Origin: Rhodospirillaceae bacterium
GTDB lineage: Bacteria > Pseudomonadota > Alphaproteobacteria > GCA-2731375
Direction of reading: 5' to 3'
DNA length: 7,097 nt
NCBI GenBank assembly: GCA_018701215.1
Contig: JABIWH010000047.1
Coordinates: forward strand, 1-7,097
Shown piece after piece: positions 1-5,705 of this stretch. The translations under genes were made by a program, and so were the position numbers. The notes beneath the pieces are model-generated. The model did no database searches and had not been told where the DNA came from. It saw nothing but the letters and a program-made list of their open reading frames with translations. Position 1 is the first letter of the stretch, and every line of letters starts with the position of its first letter.

Positions 1-1111
1 CATTAGCAATGTTGGCCGAGTCCTCGAAATCCCAGAACTGCACGCCACCAAAGAGCTTGATCCCAGGCCCGAGATTGTAAGTACCACCAACGGATACATA
101 CTCGGTCTGGTCATCACGCGTGGATTTCACGCCACCGACGAGAATTTCCTGCTGGGCACGGATGTACTGAGCGCCAACGCCCCATGGGCCGGTGTTGTAC
201 TGCACACCAAGGGTGTAGGTCTCACGATCGGTACCAGGGGAACCCGCCGCGATCGCCGCACCACCAGCGCCGATGTCATTGATCTTGGTGAACTTGCCGC
301 CGATCTGGAAGCCACTGAAGCCAATTTGCAGACCGCCGCCATAACCGTCGGCGTCTTTACCGGAAGCCACGCCAACGGCAGTGGCTTCGGTCTCGGACGT
401 GAACCAGTTAACGAAGCCCTTGACACTGGCGGAACCAAGTTTGCCAGTGTAGTTGGCGCCTACGTCAACGATCTCGTTGGCAGTGGTGCCGCCGAGCTTG
501 CTGTCAAGGCCCGAACCACGGGAGTTCGTCGCGCCGTTCTCAGGCATGTAGCTGAGGCCGAGCTGGAAGCCGGACATCCGCGGTGTGAAGTAGTTCATCT
601 TCGTCTCTGGCGTGGAGGCCAAACCCGCGCCCCCGCCGTAGTCGTTGATGCCCAGGCCGTTCGGCGTACCGGTGCCGATCGGGAAGTGAGAACCAAAGTT
701 GCCGAAGCCGTCAATCATCTCGCCAACGCGGCCATAGGACATCAGCAACGCCGGGCCCCAGGTCTCGCCGTATTCGATGCGGCCAAAGGAACCATCGGCC
801 CAGATGTAGGAGTTATCCATCTGGTCACCAGAAGTTTCACCCTCAAGCTGAACCATCACGCCGAACTTGATGCCGTTATCAAGCGTGGTTTTGCCGCTGA
901 AATAAATTTCAGACTCACGGCCGAAACCGTGGCTGCGGTTGTCAGTGGCAAGCGCCGAGCCCGACGGGGCATCGTTGTCGCCATCACCAACTTGGATCGC
1001 CGCGCGCCAGTAGCCGCCCAGGCCAAGTTTGATCTTTTCAGCAGCGCCGGCGGAACCAGCTACCAGGCTGACGGCGATCAACGCCGTTGTCCCGTAAAGA
1101 ATATTTTTCAT
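1..1111 (-). CDS. Outer-membrane porin, alphaproteobacterial type (3' end outside window)
   Basis: Reverse-complement reading from the ATG at 1111 is open to the window edge (370 codons). It begins with a Sec signal peptide: MKN, a hydrophobic stretch at residues 10-18, and an AGA|AE cleavage site after about residue 23. The mature protein opens KIKLGLGGYWRAAIQ, followed by alternating Gly/aromatic beta-strands such as GFGRESEIYFSGKTTLDNG, GRIEYGETWGPALL, and near the edge YNLGPGIKLFGGVQFWDF. This is the pattern of Gram-negative trimeric porins of the Porin_4/OmpC-like group common in Rhodospirillales. The family role is passive diffusion of small solutes across the outer membrane. The last visible residues resemble a penultimate strand, so I infer the stop lies only a few tens of codons outside. 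A purine-rich Shine-Dalgarno GAGAGGAAGAG lies just upstream of the ATG. The substrate cannot be told from sequence. The long open frame on the opposite strand is a shadow. Confidence 0.9.
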   Translation of the reverse strand, partial: MKNILYGTTALIAVSLVAGSAGAAEKIKLGLGGYWRAAIQVGDGDNDAPSGSALATDNRSHGFGRESEIYFSGKTTLDNGIKFGVMVQLEGETSGDQMDNSYIWADGSFGRIEYGETWGPALLMSYGRVGEMIDGFGNFGSHFPIGTGTPNGLGINDYGGGAGLASTPETKMNYFTPRMSGFQLGLSYMPENGATNSRGSGLDSKLGGTTANEIVDVGANYTGKLGSASVKGFVNWFTSETEATAVGVASGKDADGYGGGLQIGFSGFQIGGKFTKINDIGAGGAAIAAGSPGTDRETYTLGVQYNTGPWGVGAQYIRAQQEILVGGVKSTRDDQTEYVSVGGTYNLGPGIKLFGGVQFWDFEDSANIAN

Positions 1112-1327
1112 CGCTGTCTATCTCTTCCTCTCAATTAGCGGCCAACGCAAGAAAACAGGGCACGGGCCTATAGACAAATAGTAACCAAGCAGCATAGAGC
1201 ACTTTTTCTGGGCCTCGGGTCAAGTCATCATGCCGGACAGTGTGTCGAAAATCGTTCACTGTGGCAAAGTTGCAACGAAGTCTGAATCCTGGTTTTCCGG
1301 CCCTCTTGGAAGGCCACCGCCACTTTG

Positions 1328-1343
1328 TTAACCATTTGTTAAC
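1328..1343. promoter_or_regulatory. CtrA-box-like motif TTAA-N7-TTAAC
   Basis: The sequence TTAACCATTTGTTAAC matches the full alphaproteobacterial CtrA consensus TTAA-N7-TTAA(C). It reads as TTAA-N7-TTAAC on both strands because a G precedes it and makes the ends GTTAAC...GTTAAC. It sits about 217 bp upstream of the porin start codon and downstream of the methyltransferase stop, so the porin gene is the natural target. Binding by CtrA is inferred from motif identity only. The distance to the porin ATG requires a long leader or a distal role. Confidence 0.45.
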
Positions 1344-1393
1344 GAAATAAAGAGTTTCCAGGCGGTTTGGCGCAAATATCACGGGGCCGGGGA

Positions 1394-1424
1394 TGGCGCC
1401 GGCGGCCGGTTTCGCTTCGCGCCA
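1394..1424. repeat. G+C-rich inverted repeat 3' of the methyltransferase gene
   Basis: TGGCGC at 1394-1399 is matched by GCGCCA at 1419-1424, with a 19-nt loop that itself contains a CCGGCGGCCGG-type self-complementary core. It lies 36 bp past the methyltransferase stop on the transcribed side, so it could act in 3'-end formation. There is no T-run after it in the minus direction, so it is not a standard intrinsic terminator. Confidence 0.3.
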
Positions 1425-1459
1425 CCGCCGCGATGCGACAACAAATCCCTGCAGCAGAT

Positions 1460-2038
1460 TCAGCCGGTTGACGAGGCGCCATCCTTCACCGCCCGCATGA
1501 CAATGGTGGTTTCCATGATCACATTGTTATAAAGGCGCATGGCCTCCTGCAGCTCCGCTGGCTTGATCTTGCCCTTTTGCAGCCGGCTACGCCAGGGCTC
1601 GTCCGGCAAGACATCGAAAGACACGATTTCAAAGTCCACGCCCAGATAAAGTCCCAAGGGCGTATTGGGGATGCCCTTTTTGCGCCATTCCCGGTTACGT
1701 TTTTGCGAAAACATCTCCAGGCCCTGTACCGTAATCGGCCGAACATGGGTCGGATCGTTTAGATAATGATCGTGACGCGGATGGGGCACAACGATGCGCA
1801 CCTGGGCGCCAGGCTTGCAAATACGCCATAACTCCTTGATAATAGCCAGATAACCGTCCGTGGTGGCGCCCAGATGCTCCAACACATGACGCAGCTGAAT
1901 TTCCTGGGCGCTATCGTCCTCCCAGGGCCACGGCGTCGCCTCCAGATCCACCAGCTGATCGGGTTCCGACAACGGGCTCTTGTCGACGTTGATCCAATCG
2001 GCTTTCTTGTCAAAGCCGCAACCCAGATTTAGGCGCAT
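1460..2038 (-). CDS. Class I SAM-dependent methyltransferase, small polysaccharide-cluster type
   Basis: The 192-residue protein starts directly with the SAM-binding motif I, LNLGCGFDKKADWINVD (residues 3-19). It continues with an acidic motif around D31-E33, PWPW at 36-39, HVLEHL at 51-56, and the post-II/III block RICKPGAQVRIVVPHP (72-87). This order fits the Methyltransf_11-like Rossmann fold. The segment HPRHDHYLNDPTHVRP (86-101) is histidine-rich, and the DPTHVRP block recurs in relatives found in O-antigen and exopolysaccharide clusters. The acceptor substrate is unknown. No signal peptide or membrane segment is seen, so it should be cytosolic. A weak GAGAAG ribosome-binding site lies about 8-9 nt before the ATG. 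It stands divergent from cysD; a link to sulfated or methylated surface sugars would be speculation. Confidence 0.85.
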   Translation of the reverse strand: MRLNLGCGFDKKADWINVDKSPLSEPDQLVDLEATPWPWEDDSAQEIQLRHVLEHLGATTDGYLAIIKELWRICKPGAQVRIVVPHPRHDHYLNDPTHVRPITVQGLEMFSQKRNREWRKKGIPNTPLGLYLGVDFEIVSFDVLPDEPWRSRLQKGKIKPAELQEAMRLYNNVIMETTIVMRAVKDGASSTG

Positions 2039-2047
2039 TCAACTAGC

Positions 2048-2077
2048 TTCTCGATTTCATCAGGTTTCCGGTACAAT
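2048..2077 (+). promoter_or_regulatory. Candidate cysD promoter
   Basis: TACAAT at 2072-2077 matches five of six bases of a sigma-70 -10 box. Upstream, TTCTCG at 2048-2053 is a poor -35 match with an 18-nt spacer, which would suit an activator-dependent promoter. A start 6-8 nt after the -10 would fall on the G run at 2083-2086, exactly at the 5' edge of the structured leader. The assignment is inference from motif and position. Confidence 0.3.
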
Positions 2078-2081
2078 CCAT

Positions 2082-2173
2082 CGGGGCAGTCTAAACCGCA
2101 TTTCGCCGCCTGGCCACGGCCAGGTGCGGATGAAGAATTTTACGATCACGCGCTATTTAGATTGTCTGCCCCG
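2082..2173 (+). ncRNA. Putative structured 5' leader of cysD (nested helices)
   Basis: Four helices can be drawn by hand on the plus strand. The outer stem pairs CGGGGCAG (2082-2089) with CTGCCCCG (2166-2173), 8 bp. After a 4-nt bulge TTGT (2162-2165), TCTAAA (2090-2095) pairs with TTTAGA (2156-2161). CCGCA (2096-2100) then pairs with TGCGG (2125-2129). The innermost hairpin is CCTGGCC (2109-2115) with GGCCAGG (2118-2124). The 5' strand of the first three helices is continuous for 19 nt, and a 26-nt single-stranded segment (2130-2155) lies on the 3' side. There is no terminal T-run, so it is not an intrinsic terminator. It lies about 80 nt upstream of the cysD ATG and could be a cis-regulatory leader, a free small RNA or a protein-binding DNA palindrome. 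I do not recognise it as a known riboswitch class. Confidence 0.4.
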
Positions 2174-2252
2174 CCAGCCCCTGGTACGAAAGCGCTGATT
2201 TGCCACTATTCAATCTGTAACGAATCGACGCAATCCAAACCGTGGGTTTTTC

Positions 2253-3155
2253 ATGCGATCATCGCCTCATCTTCACGCCCTTGAGGCTGAAGCCATTCAT
2301 ATTTTTCGCGAAGTGGCCGCCGAATGCCGCAAGCCGGTGATGCTTTATTCCATTGGCAAGGATTCGTCCGTTCTGCTGCATCTGGCCATGAAGGCGTTCT
2401 ATCCTTCGATCCCACCGTTTCCGATCATGCACGTGGACACAACCTGGAAATTCCGGGAAATGATCGAATTCCGCGACAAGCTGGCCGCCGATCTAGGCAT
2501 GGACCTGATCGTTCACGTCAATCAGGAGGGTGTCGATAAGGGTGTCGGGCCGTTTTCGCACGGCAGCGCGGTGCATACCGATGTCATGAAAACCCAGGCC
2601 TTGAAGCAGGCCTTGGACAAATACGGCTTCGATGCGGCTTTTGGCGGCGCCCGCCGGGACGAGGAAAAAAGCCGCGCCAAGGAGCGTGTTTTCTCCTTTC
2701 GCTCCAACCTGCATCGCTGGGACCCCAAGAACCAACGTCCGGAATTGTGGAATATCTATAATACGCGGATTAATCCCGGCGAGAGCATCCGGGTCTTTCC
2801 GCTCAGCAATTGGACGGAATTGGATATCTGGCAATATATCTATCAGGAACAGATTGCCATGGTGCCCCTGTACTTTGCCGCCGAGCGGCCGGTGGTGGAG
2901 CGCAATGGCACCTTGATCATGGTCGATGACGAGCGCATGCCGCTTGAACCCGGCGAAACACCGAAACTTGAAATGGTGCGCTTTCGCACCCTTGGCTGTT
3001 ATCCCCTAACCGGCGCCGTCCGCTCCGAGGCGGCGACACTGCCGGAAATTATCCAGGAAATGCTACTTTCGACCACGTCCGAGCGCCAGGGCCGGGTCAT
3101 CGACCAGGATGCCGATGCTTCCATGGAGCGGAAGAAGCAGGAGGGGTATTTCTGA
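2253..3155 (+). CDS. cysD: Sulfate adenylyltransferase subunit 2 (CysD)
   Basis: The 300-residue protein is the small, catalytic subunit of heterodimeric ATP sulfurylase, which adenylates sulfate with ATP to give APS. It acts in the cytosol with the CysN GTPase. The PP-loop SIGKDSS (residues 33-39) binds ATP pyrophosphate. Family blocks seen are HVDTTWKFREM, FGGARRDEEKSRAKER (130-145), HRWDPKNQRPELW, RVFPLSNWTELDIWQYI, AAERPVVERNG, and a C-terminal block TTSERQGRVIDQD followed by KKQEGYF. Length is close to the roughly 302 residues of E. coli CysD. The ATG at 2253 gives an N-terminus that aligns with the family (HLHALEAEAIHIFREVAAE). There is no good Shine-Dalgarno; the bases before the ATG are GTGGGTTTTTC. 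It overlaps the next gene by 1 nt (TGATG), so the two are co-transcribed and probably translationally coupled. Confidence 0.97.
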   Translation: MRSSPHLHALEAEAIHIFREVAAECRKPVMLYSIGKDSSVLLHLAMKAFYPSIPPFPIMHVDTTWKFREMIEFRDKLAADLGMDLIVHVNQEGVDKGVGPFSHGSAVHTDVMKTQALKQALDKYGFDAAFGGARRDEEKSRAKERVFSFRSNLHRWDPKNQRPELWNIYNTRINPGESIRVFPLSNWTELDIWQYIYQEQIAMVPLYFAAERPVVERNGTLIMVDDERMPLEPGETPKLEMVRFRTLGCYPLTGAVRSEAATLPEIIQEMLLSTTSERQGRVIDQDADASMERKKQEGYF

Positions 3156-5080
3156 TGCCCCATACCCCGACCAGAGAGAATGCCCAAACGGAGGTGGAAG
3201 CTTATCTGGCGGAACAGGGCCAAAAGGGTCTGTTACGCTTTCTAACCTGCGGCAGCGTCGATGATGGCAAGAGCACGCTGATCGGCCGGCTGCTGTTCGA
3301 TAGCAAACAGATTTTCGAGGATCAGCTTGCCTCGCTTGAAAGCGACAGCAAGCGCTTTGGCACGCAGGGCCAGAATATGGACCTGGCCCTCCTCGTCGAT
3401 GGCCTGGCGGCGGAACGGGAACAAGGCATCACCATTGATGTCGCCTATCGTTTCTTCGCCACCGACAAGCGCAAATTCATCGTCGCCGACACGCCGGGCC
3501 ACGAACAATACACCCGCAACATGGCGACGGGCGCCTCGACCGCGGATCTCGCCGTTATCTTGGTGGATGCGCGCAACGGCGTGGCCACGCAAACCCGGCG
3601 CCACAGCCACATCGTTGCCATGCTGGGCATCAAACAAGTGGTTCTGGCGGTCAACAAGATGGACCTATGTGACTATGCCCAGGACGTGTTCGACGCCATC
3701 GTCGCGGATTATCTGGCGTTCGCCGGTACGGTCGGCCTGGAAAACATCACCGCCATTCCGCTTTCGGCCCTACAGGGCGAAAATGTCCTGAACCCTTCGG
3801 CCGCGATGCCGTGGTACACCGGCGAAACACTGATGGCGGCATTGGAAAATGCCGAGACCGGCGCCGGTCGCATCGATGGCCCGGCGCGCTTTCCCGTGCA
3901 GTGGGTCAACCGTCCCGATCTGAGTTTTCGCGGCTACAGCGGCACCCTGGCCACCGGCCGTTTGCGCCCTGGCGACGAGATCGTCGTTCTGCCCGGGGCG
4001 AAGACCTCGCGCATCGATCGGATCGTCGCCCATGGTGGTGATTGGGAAGAGGCGGTGGCGGGTGATGCGGTGACCTTGACCCTGGCGGATGACGTCGATG
4101 TCTCGCGCGGCGACGTGATCGCCAGCATGGAAGGGCGCCCGGAAACCTCCGACCAGTTTCAAGTCCGCCTGATCTGGATGCACGAAGAACATCTGTTGCC
4201 GGGACGGTCCTATCTTTTAAAAACCGCCAATCAGATCGCGCCCGCCGCCGTTTCGGAACTGAAGTACAAAATCAACGTCAATAATCAGGAGCATGAAGCC
4301 GCCAAGGTGCTGGAGCTCAACGAAATAGGCATCTGCAATCTTACCCTGGCCTCACCGATCGCCTTCGAACCCTATGGCACGGACCGGACCCTGGGCAGTT
4401 TCATTCTGATCGACCGCTTGAGCAATCACACGGTCGCCGCCGGCATGATCGATTTCGGCCTGCGCCGCGCCACTAATATTCACTGGCAGTCGGTGGCCGT
4501 GGACAAGCGGGCCCGTGCCCAACAGAAACATCAACGCCCGGGCGTCTTATGGTTCACCGGCCTGTCGGGGTCGGGCAAGTCCACCATCGCCAATATTGTC
4601 GAACAGAAACTGCATGAGATGAACCGGCATACCTATTTGCTGGATGGCGATAATGTGCGCCATGGCCTGAACCGGGATCTTGGTTTTACCGATGCCGACC
4701 GGGTGGAGAACATCCGCCGCGTCGGCGAAGTGGCTAAACTGATGGTCGATGCCGGCCTGATGGTGCAGACCGCCTTTATCTCGCCGTTCAGGGCGGAACG
4801 CCGCATGGTGCGCGAGTTACTGGATGAGGGCGAGTTCCTGGAAATCTTTATCGATACGCCGCTTGCGGTTTGTGAACAGCGCGATCCCAAGGGGCTTTAC
4901 GAAAAGGCCCGCGCTGGCGAGATCAAGAATTTCACCGGTTACGATTCGCCCTATGAAGAACCGGAACAGGCCGATCTTAGGATCGACACCGTCGCCCTGT
5001 CGGCGGAGCAGGCGGCGGATGAAATCATCAACTTTCTAAAACAACGCGGCTACCTCGAAGCCGACGATGGCGGCGAATAA
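3155..5080 (+). CDS. cysNC: Bifunctional sulfate adenylyltransferase GTPase / APS kinase (CysN-CysC fusion)
   Basis: This 641-residue fusion carries two enzymes of sulfate activation. The N-terminal part is a translation-factor-like GTPase: P-loop GSVDDGKS (33-40), switch region QGITIDVAYRFF (90-101), DTPGHEQ (112-118), NKMD (167-170), and an SAL G5-like motif, followed by beta-barrel domains to about residue 440. It drives APS synthesis by CysD through GTP hydrolysis. The C-terminal part from about 460 is adenylylsulfate kinase: P-loop GLSGSGKS (469-476), DGDNVRHGLNRDLGF, and FISPFRAER with the conserved Ser543. It then has a DPKGLYEKARAGEIKNFTGYDSPYE block. This half makes PAPS from APS. 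The architecture is that of rhizobial NodQ and many alphaproteobacterial CysNC proteins, and all key motifs of both halves are intact. A strong AGGAGG (3139-3144) sits inside the end of cysD. PAPS may feed sulfate reduction or sulfotransferases; nothing in this window decides which. Confidence 0.96.
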   Translation: MPHTPTRENAQTEVEAYLAEQGQKGLLRFLTCGSVDDGKSTLIGRLLFDSKQIFEDQLASLESDSKRFGTQGQNMDLALLVDGLAAEREQGITIDVAYRFFATDKRKFIVADTPGHEQYTRNMATGASTADLAVILVDARNGVATQTRRHSHIVAMLGIKQVVLAVNKMDLCDYAQDVFDAIVADYLAFAGTVGLENITAIPLSALQGENVLNPSAAMPWYTGETLMAALENAETGAGRIDGPARFPVQWVNRPDLSFRGYSGTLATGRLRPGDEIVVLPGAKTSRIDRIVAHGGDWEEAVAGDAVTLTLADDVDVSRGDVIASMEGRPETSDQFQVRLIWMHEEHLLPGRSYLLKTANQIAPAAVSELKYKINVNNQEHEAAKVLELNEIGICNLTLASPIAFEPYGTDRTLGSFILIDRLSNHTVAAGMIDFGLRRATNIHWQSVAVDKRARAQQKHQRPGVLWFTGLSGSGKSTIANIVEQKLHEMNRHTYLLDGDNVRHGLNRDLGFTDADRVENIRRVGEVAKLMVDAGLMVQTAFISPFRAERRMVRELLDEGEFLEIFIDTPLAVCEQRDPKGLYEKARAGEIKNFTGYDSPYEEPEQADLRIDTVALSAEQAADEIINFLKQRGYLEADDGGE

Positions 5081-5084
5081 CGCG

Positions 5085-5702
5085 CTATCCCGCAAACCCG
5101 GAAATCGCCGCAATACCTATCGCGCCGCTGGGACCGAGGCGCAGGGCATTGCCCACATTAATGCCGCCCAGGGCATAGACCGGCAGATTTGTCCGCCCGC
5201 TCAGCTGGGCAAAGCGCCTTGGTCCCATGGTGCGGGCGCCGGGATGGCTGGCGGTTGGAAAGACGGGCGAGAGCAGTGCCGCATGGGCCCCCAGGCGCGC
5301 CGCGCGCAGCAGGGCCGGTTCGGAATGGGCCGCCGCCGTGATCAGCCAGCCCGGCTTGCGGGGCAAAACTGGCGGCCGGGCCGTCTGCCATTCGGGCAGA
5401 TGCACACCATGGGCATCCAGCTTCCAGGCCAGGCGCCAATCCCCGGCCACCAACAAAGACAGCTTTCGCGCCCGGCACAGTGCCATCAGCGCGCGCCCCA
5501 GCTCCTCGCGCCCGGCAGCATCATAGTGCCGTAATATGACGGCGCTGCCAGGCGGCAGGGCGGCGGCGGCAGGCAGCGGGTCGGCCAAACGCGCCGCATC
5601 GCTCAACAGAATTAGCCGAGGCAGATGGGCGATTTCTCCCGCGTGGCGATTGAGGCGGAGCGATAGCTTTGTTAGGGTCGGGGCGGACATAGGAAAGAAC
5701 AT
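5085..5702 (-). CDS. Thiamine-phosphate-synthase/TenI-like protein (divergent)
   Basis: The 205-residue protein shows the TIM-barrel pattern of the ThiE/TenI family: LPRLILLSDAARLADP (27-42), AVILRHYD (54-61), LLVAGDWRLAWKLDAHGVHLPE (83-104), ITAAAHSEPALLRAARLGA (121-139), SPVFPTASHPGA (145-156) and VYALGGIN (175-182). ThiE joins the thiazole and pyrimidine phosphates to make thiamine phosphate; TenI is a thiazole tautomerase. Several canonical ThiE positions differ. The Asn-Asp pair is Gly-Asp (87-88), the GQxD stretch after GVH is PEW, and the usual Lys of PTxxKPG is His153, so catalytic activity is uncertain. The start is ambiguous: Met1 (5702) and Met5 (5690) are both possible, with no clear Shine-Dalgarno for either. 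It is convergent with cysNC (4 bp between stops) and divergent from the next gene (3 bp between starts). Confidence 0.75.
   Translation of the reverse strand: MFFPMSAPTLTKLSLRLNRHAGEIAHLPRLILLSDAARLADPLPAAAALPPGSAVILRHYDAAGREELGRALMALCRARKLSLLVAGDWRLAWKLDAHGVHLPEWQTARPPVLPRKPGWLITAAAHSEPALLRAARLGAHAALLSPVFPTASHPGARTMGPRRFAQLSGRTNLPVYALGGINVGNALRLGPSGAIGIAAISGFAG
5691..5697 (+). promoter_or_regulatory. Ribosome-binding site of the YggS-family gene
   Basis: AGGAAAG ends 8 nt before the ATG at 5706 and supports that start over the out-of-frame ATG at 5701. It lies inside the first codons of the divergent ThiE-like gene if that gene starts at 5702. It abuts the alternative start at 5690. Confidence 0.6.
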
Positions 5703-5705
5703 GCC

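Larger units (their letters stand above)
1112..1459. other. Non-coding region upstream of the porin gene
   Basis: This 348-bp stretch lies between the methyltransferase stop and the porin start, both on the minus strand, so it should hold the porin promoter and 5' leader. I see a CtrA-like motif at 1328-1343 and a G+C-rich inverted repeat at 1394-1424. A minus-strand TTGACC (complement of 1218-1223) could be a -35 element. The best -10 partner, TATGCT (complement of 1191-1196), is 21 nt away, which is too far for a confident promoter call. The open frame across 1131-1382 has no ribosome-binding site and no recognisable protein, so I do not call a gene. Confidence 0.6.
2039..2252. other. Divergent intergenic region between methyltransferase and cysD
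   Basis: This 214-bp spacer must hold promoters for both directions. It contains a possible plus-strand -10 box at 2072-2077, a nested helix set at 2082-2173, a small CCAG/CTGG hairpin at 2174-2184, and a short hairpin (2237-2241 with 2245-2249) just before the cysD ATG. No convincing minus-strand promoter was found for the methyltransferase gene. Confidence 0.6.

Noticed and set aside
326..1138. 270-codon open frame on the plus strand across the porin gene
   Set aside because: It is fully antisense to a convincing porin with signal peptide and ribosome-binding site; its translation has no recognisable fold. The open frame follows from the porin's codon use.
1131..1382. 83-codon minus-strand frame upstream of the porin
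   Set aside because: GTG start without a ribosome-binding site, no family resemblance, and it runs across the expected porin promoter and the CtrA-like motif.
2109..2124. Hairpin CCTGGCC-AC-GGCCAGG as an intrinsic terminator
   Set aside because: No T-run follows on either strand. It is better read as the inner hairpin of the larger helix set.
2191..2240. Resemblance of GCGCTGATTT upstream of cysD to the 5' part of SAM-II riboswitches
   Set aside because: The match is about ten bases. The GCTAAA-type segment and the 3' strand of the SAM-II P1 stem are not found after it, so I do not call a SAM-II riboswitch.
3155..5080. CysN-CysC fusion as a novel architecture
   Set aside because: The fusion is well known (NodQ and many proteobacterial CysNC proteins), and both halves have all expected motifs.
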